NCBI GenBank assembly: GCA_016710985.1
Contig: JADJTX010000056.1
Location: 1 to 5,743 of the forward strand
Direction of reading: 5' to 3'
Source of the DNA: Ignavibacteria bacterium
Lineage (GTDB): Bacteria; Bacteroidota; Ignavibacteria; Tepidaquicellales; Tepidaquicellaceae
DNA: 5,743 bases
Within the stretch, counting starts at the first letter, position 1. Each line of letters starts with the position of its first letter. The translations under genes were made by a program, and so were the position numbers. Positions 1-5,688 of the stretch are shown here, in pieces. Under the pieces are notes generated by a model. That model was not told the origin of the DNA and made no database searches. It saw nothing but the letters and a program-made list of their open reading frames with translations.

Positions 1-337
1 TTCTTTACAAAATATAAATATTAAGTTGATTTTGCAAAGTGCAGTTTACGACAAATGATATGGGTGATTGTGTCAAAAATATTAAGCCGGATACTTTGAA
101 TTGATATAGAGTATGAGAAAAAAAAGAATTAATTTCTAACTGATTTTAAAAAAAGAAATATAATGAATTTAAATGTCCCGTTATAAATATTTAAAGTAAA
201 TTCTTCAGTACGAAAAAATTATTCTTTATAAAATGATCAAAATAGGAGACACACACCATTACTAAAATTAGAAAAGCTTTGAATTTGATTGCGCTGAAAT
301 ATATGTAAAGTTTGAAGGGACAAATCCAACTGGAAGC

Positions 338-733
338 ATGAAAGACCGCATGGCACTATCAATGATAGAAGGAGCGGAAAAAAGAGGGGAGCTAAAACCC
401 GGAGGTAGAGTGGTCGATTACACGGGGGGAAGCACGGGAAGTTCTCTGGCAATGGTATGCGCAACAAAAGGGTATCATTCATACTTTGTAACTTCTGATG
501 CATTTGCAGAAGAAAAACTCCGGACAATGATGGCATTCGGAGCTGAACTGGAAATATTTCCCAGCGTGAACGGAATGATAACTGCAAAACTCATTGACTC
601 TATGGTAGAAAGAGCAAAAGAATTAAGCAAAGAGCCATATACATTCTGGACCGATCAGTTCAATAACACAGACAACAGAAAAGCATATCATAAAATGGCG
701 TATGAGATCTTGATGTTCTGGAACCAAGATTGA
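338..733 (+). CDS. Cysteine-synthase-like enzyme, PLP-lysine fragment
   Basis: This is the largest uninterrupted piece of the PLP enzyme, 131 codons from an internal methionine. The true frame already runs from about 281, giving AEIYVKFEGTNPTGSMKDR. The lysine of GSMKDR (codon 341-343) is the expected Schiff-base lysine for PLP. The loop TGGSTGSS (422-445) matches the substrate-carboxylate-binding loop of the family (TSGNTG in classical CysK). Further family landmarks are TSDAFAEEKLRTMMAFGAEL and the segment FWTDQFNN. The last residues, from about MFWNQD, are out of frame: the family sequence continues in another frame after about 712. The ATG at 338 is the M of the active-site motif and is not a genuine start. 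Confidence 0.8.
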   Translation: MKDRMALSMIEGAEKRGELKPGGRVVDYTGGSTGSSLAMVCATKGYHSYFVTSDAFAEEKLRTMMAFGAELEIFPSVNGMITAKLIDSMVERAKELSKEPYTFWTDQFNNTDNRKAYHKMAYEILMFWNQD

Positions 734-938
734 TGAATTCATAATGGGTGTCGGAACAGGCGGCTGTTTTTCAGGAAATTCAGAAGTATTTAAAAAAGAA
801 ATACCGGGAATCCGTTGTATAGCTATAGAGCCGCTGAATGTTAGAGCGCTTTCCGGTGGTAATATTTCAGGTACTCATAAACTGGAAGGCATCGGAGCAG
901 GATTCGTTCCTTCAATTCAGACTGATCTTTGCAGATGA
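714..938 (+). CDS. Cysteine-synthase-like enzyme, phosphate-loop fragment
   Basis: This is the third-quarter fragment of the PLP enzyme, in a different frame from the preceding piece. It reads CSGTKIDEFIMGVGTGG from 714; a caller would start at the internal ATG 744. The glycine-rich GVGTGG (747-764) corresponds to the loop that holds the PLP phosphate. IAIEP and LEGIGAGFVPS follow, as usual in this family just before the C-terminal part. The frame leaves the family sequence at about 928, where one extra T in a TTT run turns the expected DLADEIIAV into DLCR and a stop. Confidence 0.72.
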   Translation, partial: CSGTKIDEFIMGVGTGGCFSGNSEVFKKEIPGIRCIAIEPLNVRALSGGNISGTHKLEGIGAGFVPSIQTDLCR

Positions 939-1140
939 AATAATTGCCGTATCGGATGAAGATGCTGTTTCAACTGCAAGAAAACTCGCAAAGCTTGAAG
1001 GTATTTTCGGAGGCACAACATCCGGAGCACATGTATGGGCAGCAATTCCAAGAGCAAGAATCATAGGACCCGGAAAAAAGATCGTTACAGTTATTTGTGA
1101 TTCGGGATTAAAGTATCTCAATGGAGAATTATACATTTAA
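929..1140 (+). CDS. Cysteine-synthase-like enzyme, C-terminal fragment
   Basis: This is the final quarter of the PLP enzyme. The family-like frame begins at about 931 with ADEIIAVSDEDAVSTARKLA. An open frame exists from ATG 838, but its first 30 or so residues are out-of-frame shadow. The GGTTSGAH motif (1009-1032) matches the conserved GxxSGA loop, whose serine (1021-1023) contacts the pyridine nitrogen of PLP. GPGKKIVTVICDSGLKYL then gives the usual C-terminal strand, where the VTVxCDSGxKYL pattern is highly typical. The protein ends at TAA 1138-1140, a normal end for the short, single-domain forms. No CBS domain follows. Confidence 0.77.
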
Positions 1141-1369
1141 AAGATGAAGATAGCTACAAATAGCAAAAATAATAAAAAGAGAGGACATTTAATTGAAACT
1201 ATTTACGAACGGGAATTACTTTATGTACTACTGGAATAAATAAAAATCAATTTCGTTATGTATTAAAATAACAGGAGCTTTAAAAACAAACTGACTGGGA
1301 GGCCAATAAATAAAAACCATTTTAATAAATCAACAGTTAAGAACATTAACTTATAATACTAACTGTTAA
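1141..1369. other. AT-rich spacer between convergent genes
   Basis: The spacer lies between two convergent stop codons. It contains an imperfect direct repeat, AATAAATAAAAA at 1235-1246 and 1305-1316 with partial similarity for a few bases beyond, and an 8-bp inverted repeat (see separate entry). Only tiny open frames occur, and none has recognisable protein content. Confidence 0.5.
1332..1367. repeat. Inverted repeat, possible weak terminator
   Basis: AACAGTTA (1332-1339) is repeated inverted as TAACTGTT (1360-1367) around a 20-base loop. It sits 3 bases beyond the stop of the minus-strand ligase gene, in the gap between convergent genes, where a terminator is expected. The stem is AT-rich and has no strong T-tract on either side, so termination is only a possibility. 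Confidence 0.3.
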
Positions 1370-2203
1370 CTATAATCCGCATTCATAATCAAGTACCCGT
1401 ATAGTATTATCATAAAACTCTTTTGCTTCTTCAGGAGTTTTGCCGATACATACTACGCCGAGTTTACCGAATTCCGAAAGCGCTCCTATCAGATGAAATA
1501 CCACTCCTTCCTGCGAAGCTCCGTCATACATCAGTCCGTGAAACATGGCAATGTCAATCAGATCATTCGGAGTTGTACCGATATACCTGTCACTCTGAAG
1601 ATTGTCTGATGCAAAATAATATCTTCGGTTGCCGCTTGCTGTGAGATATACACCTTTGTCTGCATCATAATATCCGTCGGTAAGAAACTGCATCATCATA
1701 AACGGATGGGTTGTTCCGCCTTTGCGCAGATTGATCTCAATTGCGTAGTGTTTCCAGCTACCGTCTTCCTGTTTTACTGAAATAAAGTCAACTGCAAACC
1801 TACCAAGAACACCTTTCTTTGCAAGTAAACCGGAAACCTTTCTTCCAATGTCTGCAAGAGCAGGGGCATACTCACTGTCTGCAGGAAAAATTGCGCCGAG
1901 AAATATCTGACCTTCGTCACCTCCGAGCAGCTGATCGTGTGTGCTTGCTATGTCGATCTTTTCAGAAGTATAGATTACACATTGAACCGAAGGAGAGACC
2001 TTCACTTCACCTTCAAGAAATTCCTCTACTATTCCTTCCATATCGAAGAACTTTTCAAAGAAGAGTTCTTTGCTGACTTCATGCGCCACCGGCTTTAAAT
2101 TATCTGACAATGAACCAAGAATGTTTGCTTCCAGTGATTCATCGATCTTCAGTTCGGGATATCTGTAAATTGCATTACCGTCTCCGCTGAAACCGTCATT
2201 CAT
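1370..2203 (-). CDS. PGM1-like ATP-grasp ligase, C-terminal fragment
   Basis: This 277-codon piece carries most of the ATP-grasp catalytic domain. It opens at an internal methionine in VVKMNDGFSGDGNA, a lysine and glycine-rich nucleotide-binding strand-loop. Following motifs are SPSVQCVI, STHDQLLGGDEGQIFLGA, GVLGRFAVDFISV, then IEINLRKGGTTHPF. The E and N of EIN (1730-1738) are the expected metal-binding acidic/amide pair of ATP-grasp enzymes. FHLIGALSEFGKLGVVCIG and a short helix end the protein at TAG 1372-1370. As written the fragment lacks the N-terminal half and would not be a complete enzyme. The ATG at 2203 has no upstream promoter or leader of its own. Confidence 0.83.
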   Translation of the reverse strand: MNDGFSGDGNAIYRYPELKIDESLEANILGSLSDNLKPVAHEVSKELFFEKFFDMEGIVEEFLEGEVKVSPSVQCVIYTSEKIDIASTHDQLLGGDEGQIFLGAIFPADSEYAPALADIGRKVSGLLAKKGVLGRFAVDFISVKQEDGSWKHYAIEINLRKGGTTHPFMMMQFLTDGYYDADKGVYLTASGNRRYYFASDNLQSDRYIGTTPNDLIDIAMFHGLMYDGASQEGVVFHLIGALSEFGKLGVVCIGKTPEEAKEFYDNTIRVLDYECGL

Positions 2204-2934
2204 TTTGACAACTGCCTTACGAAGCGCCGGATTTTTCTTTCAGCCTGGCTAAGCGCTGAAGCTATATCTTCCTTAGTCTTAAGATCTTCACTTCCGTCCG
2301 GCATGTCGATCCCGCAGGCTCTGAATGTTTTTCGTCCGCCGGACTTTGAGCCTTCGTAGAATCTCGAAGGATCAGTTCCGAATAATGGTATCCCGAGTTT
2401 TACTGCAAGTGATTTTTCCAGAGGTGTAATATTATAGCAGGTAAGATGTGTTGTTGAAGGATCAGTGATCAGACTTTTATCCTGCCTAGAAGTCTCGGTC
2501 GCTCAAGTATCTTTTCCGTCAGAGGTCTGCGTGAAAGATCAAAACAGCTGAGCATTGTCAGCCGCTGTCTTGCATGATGCCCGGTGATCCCTGAAGAAGG
2601 TGAAGGTAATAATCAATGATCACATCAGAAAGAGGCATGCTTGAAACATAAATAATTTTTGTCCGAGGCAAACGCAAAAGCATAAGCAGGCAGAGGAGCC
2701 TCTCTTCATAATGCATTGACTCCTTGAGACTTGATAGAATTTCCCGGTCAAGAGTTAAAGAAGGTATAATTACAACCGTCCTTGACGCATACTTATCAGG
2801 AAAATCTTATCATACTGATGAACCATTGACAGCTGAATATTCTCAAAAAGATCATGTTCTTCAGGAGTCCCCAGCTCTGGACCTTCTTCAGGTAGCTCAA
2901 AAATTTTTCTGCTTAGATTAAAATCTGTTTTCAT
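1370..2934 (-). pseudogene. PGM1-like ATP-grasp peptide ligase, whole gene, frameshifted
   Basis: This is the full span of an ATP-grasp carboxylate-amine ligase resembling the peptide ligase PGM1 of pheganomycin synthesis. Family members join an amino group to an ATP-activated carboxylate; the substrate here is unknown. The start is ATG at 2934-2932 (MKTDFNLSRKIFELPEEG), ten or so bases below a promoter-like sequence. Four deletions interrupt it, each in a homopolymer: 2801-2804, 2589-2591, 2475-2478 and 2232-2236. Restoring one base at each gives exactly 523 codons (522 residues). N-terminal half landmarks, in order, are VVIIPSLTLD, YEERLLCLLMLLRLPRTK, IDYYLHLLQGITGHHARQR, LTEKILERPRLLGRI, GIPLFGTDPSRF and GSKSGGRKTFRACGI, the last beginning the ATP-grasp region. 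No biosynthetic partner gene is adjacent. The assignment rests on recalled family motifs. Confidence 0.83.
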
Positions 2935-2951
2935 TCGTATTTTTTATTATG

Positions 2952-2982
2952 CAAATTTAACGGACAGATAACTCAACAAAAA
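2952..2982 (-). promoter_or_regulatory. Bacteroidota-type promoter for the ATP-grasp gene
   Basis: Read on the minus strand, TTTTTG (2982-2977) is followed after 17 bases by TAAATTTG (2959-2952). This fits the TTTG / TAnnTTTG pattern of the primary sigma factor in Bacteroidota. Transcription would begin roughly ten bases before ATG 2934, giving a very short leader. Spacing and position both fit, but AT-rich DNA yields such matches by chance. Confidence 0.42.
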
Positions 2983-3094
2983 GTTATTTCGAAAAACAAA
3001 ATTATTCTGACAACGTTGCCTGTTTTTCATTAAGTAATTTTATTACTATCAAGAGAGCTTATAGAAATATATTTAATTCATTCCCAGTTTACTT

Positions 3095-3679
3095 TTATGT
3101 TATGCTTTTCAGCATATTTTTACCTGATCCAATGAGTTTATTGTAAAGCTCTTCATATCGGGAAGAATATTTATCATGTATCAAAGCTGACTTTGACTCA
3201 ATCATGTCTTTAGCCGCGTCAGAATCATACAGTCCAGCAAGCTGCATGTATTCCGTTTTGTAAACAGGAATAATAAATTCATACAATGCCTGGGAAGCAT
3301 CAAGCATTTCTTTAGTATCATCTGTTTCTTTAAGTCCTTTAATTTCCTTCAGATTAGTCTCTGCAAATTCGATCTTTGAATTTATTACATCGCTTCTTTT
3401 CATGTAAACAGGTTCGCTGCTGCCTTCATCCAGCTTTACAGAAGGGGATTCTAACTGTCTTTCCATTCCCGAACCTGCAAAACCGACTACAAAGTTCGAA
3501 TTCAGGACTGTAATGTTGAAAATCTTTTCCGGTGTATCATGACCGCATTCGGTAAAAAGAATACAGCAGAAAAGTACAAATCCGGTCAGTGTGTATCTTC
3601 TGATCTTATATCTTAGACTTTTCAGATCAGACACCGGTAATAATTTCAATGTCTCTCTTAGATTAAATAAAATATTCAT
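3095..3679 (-). CDS. Putative helical surface lipoprotein (LIC11966-like?)
   Basis: The protein has an N-terminal region with a basic patch (KIRR, residues 25-28), a hydrophobic core (FVLFCCILF, 34-42) and then TECG with Cys45, so it is probably exported and perhaps lipidated. The residue before Cys45 is glutamate, which is not a canonical lipobox, and the 33 residues before the core are long for a signal peptide; the true start or upstream frame may differ. The rest (about 90-195) is charged and helical, resembling what I recall of LIC11966-type surface proteins of unknown function. As written it ends SGKNMLKSIT at 3095. One missing A in the AAAAA run (3117-3121) would instead give SGKKYAEKHNIKVNWE, ending at 3078 with 200 residues, which looks more family-like. 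Downstream of the RidA gene on the same strand, with its own spacer. Confidence 0.6.
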   Translation of the reverse strand: MNILFNLRETLKLLPVSDLKSLRYKIRRYTLTGFVLFCCILFTECGHDTPEKIFNITVLNSNFVVGFAGSGMERQLESPSVKLDEGSSEPVYMKRSDVINSKIEFAETNLKEIKGLKETDDTKEMLDASQALYEFIIPVYKTEYMQLAGLYDSDAAKDMIESKSALIHDKYSSRYEELYNKLIGSGKNMLKSIT

Positions 3680-3720
3680 TTCTATAATTTATATTTTCAT
3701 TTAATTATAAAATCATAACC

Positions 3721-3749
3721 CCGGAGTAATAAAGTCATATTTTCTCCGG
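3721..3749 (-). terminator. GC-stem hairpin after the RidA gene, weak terminator
   Basis: CCGGAG (3721-3726) and CTCCGG (3744-3749) form a 6-bp G/C-rich stem around a 17-base loop, between the RidA-family gene and the lipoprotein gene. On the minus strand the stem is followed by a modest T-containing stretch (TTATGATTTT). The position suits a terminator for the RidA gene, but the long loop and weak T-tract make it uncertain. Confidence 0.33.
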
Positions 3750-3825
3750 AAAAGTTATTCGGATATTATCCTGCAATATGAACTTAATTCGATTTCAATC
3801 ATAAAACTCAGGCAGAGCAAGTTCT

Positions 3826-4164
3826 TTACTCAAGCCACGATCCCGTAGGGAATTGTTTCGTATATATTGAATTCCTGTAAGGCGAGTGTTCTAGAAACTC
3901 AGGCATATTTGTCGTGAAGATGTTTTCAACCACAACGTCATCGAATGTGCAGCCGTAGTGTTTCAGAACCTTTTCTAAATCCGAATAACAGTTCTTCATC
4001 TGCTGAAGCATGTCGCCAACTGCTGTAGGGTTACCGGCATCATCCATGCTGACAGCTCCTGAGATCTTTATATCGCTGCCTATTTTTACTGCGTGTGAGT
4101 AACCATAAGCTTTTTCGGTTTCGGGGCGGAGATTGAAGTACTCGGGCTTTTCTGAATTGCTCAT
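3826..4164 (-). CDS. RidA/YjgF/UK114-family protein, C-terminus frameshifted
   Basis: RidA-family proteins form trimers; the founding members hydrolyse reactive enamine/imine intermediates such as 2-aminoacrylate released by PLP enzymes, while other subgroups have unknown roles. Family features are the strand IKISGAVSMDDAGNPTAVGD, the helix MLQQMKNCYSDLEKVLKHYG, DDVVVENIFTTNM, and YRNSIYTKQFPTGSW. The start at 4164 follows an A/T-rich leader. The frame ends at 112 residues directly after SWLE, where relatives continue with GVKxLALPEFMIEIEL. One missing G near 3831 restores a frame containing FMIEIEL, reaching a stop at 3755 (about 136 residues); further compensating indels near 3824 and 3803-3806 would restore ELALPEF. 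The position of the substrate-binding arginine of E. coli RidA (Arg105) aligns with glycine in PTGSW, so imine deaminase activity is doubtful. Confidence 0.88.
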   Translation of the reverse strand: MSNSEKPEYFNLRPETEKAYGYSHAVKIGSDIKISGAVSMDDAGNPTAVGDMLQQMKNCYSDLEKVLKHYGCTFDDVVVENIFTTNMPEFLEHSPYRNSIYTKQFPTGSWLE

Positions 4165-4479
4165 ATAGATTAAATTATTTTATGCCTACTCTAACCGGTT
4201 TTCGGCTTTCCCCGTTTTAAAATATTTAAAAACAACTTAAGAATATTTTAATTTAAAAATATTATAATTGTATTCCTTTTTGTTCCGTTTGCTGTGTTTG
4301 TATGAAGTGCCATATTTCACATTGAGTTTAAAAACGGAAAGAATTAATTTATTTTAAGGAAAAATAAATCAGATGAAAGTAAACACCAGTAAACGGATTA
4401 CTGTCAAAGAACTCTCTGTTCATCGGTACATTCGCTGTTATGAATAGAAATATAAATCATAAACAAAAAATTTCAATTT
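4165..4479. other. AT-rich intergenic region between divergent genes
   Basis: These 315 bases separate the divergent starts of the RidA-family and SnoaL-like genes, so promoters for both should lie here, yet no convincing TTG/TAnnTTTG pair was found; TACATTCG at about 4427 is one mismatch from the -7 element but lacks a partner. A 10-bp inverted repeat is described separately. A 24-codon open frame (4373-4447) has no recognisable content. Confidence 0.5.
4217..4251. repeat. 10-bp inverted repeat upstream of the RidA gene
   Basis: TTAAAATATT (4217-4226) is repeated perfectly inverted as AATATTTTAA (4242-4251) with a 15-base loop. It lies about 55 bases upstream of the RidA-family start. It could be a regulatory site or part of a promoter region, but the arms are wholly A/T in a very AT-rich spacer, so chance is a fair explanation. 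Confidence 0.35.
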
Positions 4480-4914
4480 ATGGATAATCCAAACAATGAG
4501 AATCTCGAAACAGTAAAAAATTGGGTCGATGCAGTTAATGCTAATGACATAAAACGTATCATCAGCATTTTGCATCCGGATTACGAATATGATCTTGAAT
4601 ACAGCTCAATAAAAGGCAAAGATGCAGCGGAAGAAGGATGGAAATTATATCTTGCCGCGTTCACGGATTTCTCATTATGATGTTGTGTTAATGATATGCA
4701 GTGATGATATTGTTGTGTCTAGATTAAGAATGAAGGGATTACATACAGGACCGTTCAGATTCATCGGAACAAACAGTCTGGATAATCCGATACCACCGAA
4801 AAATAAACTCCATAGATATCCCTACCTGCGCCATTCAAGATCGCTGACGGAAAGATCATTCGCATGTGGAGCTATTGGGACACAGCTACGCTGCTAAGGC
4901 AGATGGAAGCATAA
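4480..4914 (+). pseudogene. SnoaL/NTF2-like protein, frameshifted
   Basis: This is a small cone-shaped alpha+beta protein of the SnoaL-like / NTF2-like superfamily, whose members include polyketide cyclases and many proteins of unknown function. The N-terminal helix and PDYEYD strand read cleanly from ATG 4480 (MDNPNNENLETVKNWVDAVN) to about AAFTDF. Near 4668-4673 the frame changes, then HYDVVLMICSDDIVVSRLRM, KGLHTGPF and NPIPPKNKL follow. Another shift near 4810-4812 (extra C) and one near 4833-4836 (two missing T) lead to FKIADGKIIRMWSYWD and ATLLRQMEA, ending at TAA 4912. The order of motifs (LHTGPF, IPPxNK, DGKIxRMWSYWD) is classical for the family. The repaired product is about 145 residues. 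The breaks may be sequencing errors. No ligand can be inferred. Confidence 0.82.
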
Positions 4915-4952
4915 ATCGACTTCATTTATCATGTTTCCATCTACCTCTTTTT
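4901..4952 (+). terminator. Rho-independent terminator of the SnoaL-like gene
   Basis: AGATGGAAGCAT (4901-4912) pairs with ATGTTTCCATCT (4931-4942) over 12 positions, including one G-T wobble, around an 18-base loop that could itself pair further (ATAAA with TTTAT). Five T residues (4948-4952) follow within six bases. The left arm overlaps the last codons and stop of the SnoaL-like gene, which supports the restored reading frame ending there. Confidence 0.6.
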
Positions 4953-5013
4953 CCCATTAAGTAACTCGTATCATTGGCTTAGTATCATGAAATTTACTCT
5001 TAAAAAATTCATA

Positions 5014-5025
5014 TCTGATATCAGA
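5014..5025. repeat. 12-bp perfect palindrome
   Basis: TCTGATATCAGA is its own reverse complement. It lies in the spacer before the DUF2007-like gene, 130 bases upstream of the start. It could be a protein-binding site for a dimeric regulator; nothing else in the window repeats it, so no function is claimed. Confidence 0.3.
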
Positions 5026-5105
5026 AAAAAAAAGATTTTTGATTTAAAAAAACTTAATAAATTTTATTGATGTAAACGGTTTTAAGTGTTATATAATTTA
5101 AAATA

Positions 5106-5130
5106 TAAGGAATTAAAAGATCATTCCTTA
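5106..5130. repeat. 8-bp hairpin in the leader of the DUF2007-like gene
   Basis: TAAGGAAT (5106-5113) and ATTCCTTA (5123-5130) form a perfect inverted repeat with a 9-base loop, ending 24 bases before ATG 5155. A TATAAT hexamer lies just upstream (5092-5097) with TTGATG 19 bases before it (5067-5072), a loose sigma-70-like promoter. If that promoter is used, the hairpin would be in the messenger leader; otherwise it could be an operator. Confidence 0.4.
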
Positions 5131-5154
5131 ACTGCATAATTAAAATAATATTTC

Positions 5155-5688
5155 ATGGATAATAAAAAGTTTCTCAGATATTGTCCGAACTGCACTTACT
5201 ACAATAAACCATCCGGTATCTGCAATTATGTAAACGAGAATATCAGGGATTATCCATCTTCATTCATTAAATATTGCAACGGAGAATATTTATCTCTTAT
5301 CAAAGGAAAAAAAAATATTCCTGAAAGCAAGTTTGATGATGATTATGATGTAAATTCCGAAATGGTTACCGTGTATTCCGAGAATAATTCTGCTGTATTC
5401 CAGATCGCAAAATCAATGCTTACCGAACAAGGAATTAAATTCTGGTCAAACGGAGAATATGCGGGAGTTATGATAAGCAGAATTCCTTATGTCCTGATAA
5501 TAAGGGTTATTAAGAAAGATGAACATGCTGCAAGAAAAATATTAAGCAAGTTGACTCCGGCAGAACCATATGTTGCATCTAATGAAACAGACAGAAAAAT
5601 TAATGCATTCATAGGACGCTGGGCTTTGGTTATCATAATATTTATTATAATTTTGATGATTACGGTTTTTTTAATATTTAGAAAGTGA
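5155..5688 (+). CDS. Cys4 motif, DUF2007-like domain and membrane anchor protein
   Basis: This intact 177-residue protein has three parts. Cysteines at 10, 13, 23 and 41 (CPNC then C-x9-C-x17-C) could bind zinc. Residues about 70-133 (VTVYSENNSAVFQIAKSMLT through ARKILSKL) resemble DUF2007, a small ferredoxin-like, PII-like fold annotated as a putative signal-transducing domain; the pattern of an early helix ending in LxxxGI, a hydrophobic strand YVLIIRV, and a helix beginning DEHAARKIL is typical. Residues about 156-175 are one membrane helix followed by RK, so the soluble parts probably face the cytoplasm as in a tail-anchored protein. No partner is next to it. The start ATG 5155 has an AT-rich leader with no ribosome binding site; this is the only gene in the window with no sign of frameshift. 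Confidence 0.8.
   Translation: MDNKKFLRYCPNCTYYNKPSGICNYVNENIRDYPSSFIKYCNGEYLSLIKGKKNIPESKFDDDYDVNSEMVTVYSENNSAVFQIAKSMLTEQGIKFWSNGEYAGVMISRIPYVLIIRVIKKDEHAARKILSKLTPAEPYVASNETDRKINAFIGRWALVIIIFIIILMITVFLIFRK

Larger units (their letters stand above)
233..1140 (+). pseudogene. Cysteine-synthase-like PLP enzyme, whole gene, frameshifted
   Basis: This is a fold-type II PLP-dependent enzyme of the cysteine synthase / cystathionine beta-synthase family, expected to catalyse beta-replacement on an O-activated serine in the cytoplasm. The exact substrate cannot be told from sequence. The start is ATG 233, which opens MIKIGDT, the family's N-terminal signature, just after an AT-rich leader without a ribosome binding site. 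Four shifts break the frame: an extra CA in the (AC)4 run at 249-256, an extra T at 278-280, about two missing bases near 712-716 (probably G and T, giving EILDCSGTKIDEF), and an extra T at 928-930. Corrected, the gene encodes about 301 residues, a normal family length, with all major motifs present. A sequencing artefact is more likely than a dead gene. It stands alone and converges on the ATP-grasp gene. Confidence 0.85.

Noticed and set aside
1..232. Possible upstream gene remnant or promoter
   Set aside because: Only short open frames with no recognisable protein; TACTTTG near 93-99 is one base short of the TAnnTTTG spacing and has no partner element.
237..587. Minus-strand 116-codon open frame opposite the PLP enzyme
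   Set aside because: It is antisense to a well-supported gene and its leucine/phenylalanine-rich product has no family-like features.
233..1140. Programmed ribosomal frameshifting in the PLP enzyme gene
   Set aside because: Four shifts of different size and direction, with no slippery-site arrangement and similar breaks in neighbouring genes, argue against a programmed event.
1144..1239. 31-codon open frame starting 3 bases after the PLP enzyme stop
   Set aside because: The lysine- and asparagine-rich product has no recognisable features, and open frames of this size are common in AT-rich spacers.
3101..3121. TATGCT / AGCATA hairpin followed by T5 on the + strand, resembling a terminator
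   Set aside because: It lies within the coding end of a minus-strand gene and no + strand gene leads into it; the T run is the suspect homopolymer of that gene.
4373..4447. 24-codon open frame MKVNTSKRITVKELSVHRYI...
   Set aside because: Too short, with no ribosome binding site, homologue or motif that I can recognise; it lies in a spacer between divergent genes.
4987..5070. 27-codon lysine-rich open frame before the DUF2007-like gene
   Set aside because: Composition follows the poly-A content of the spacer, and the frame contains the palindrome at 5014-5025; no protein evidence.
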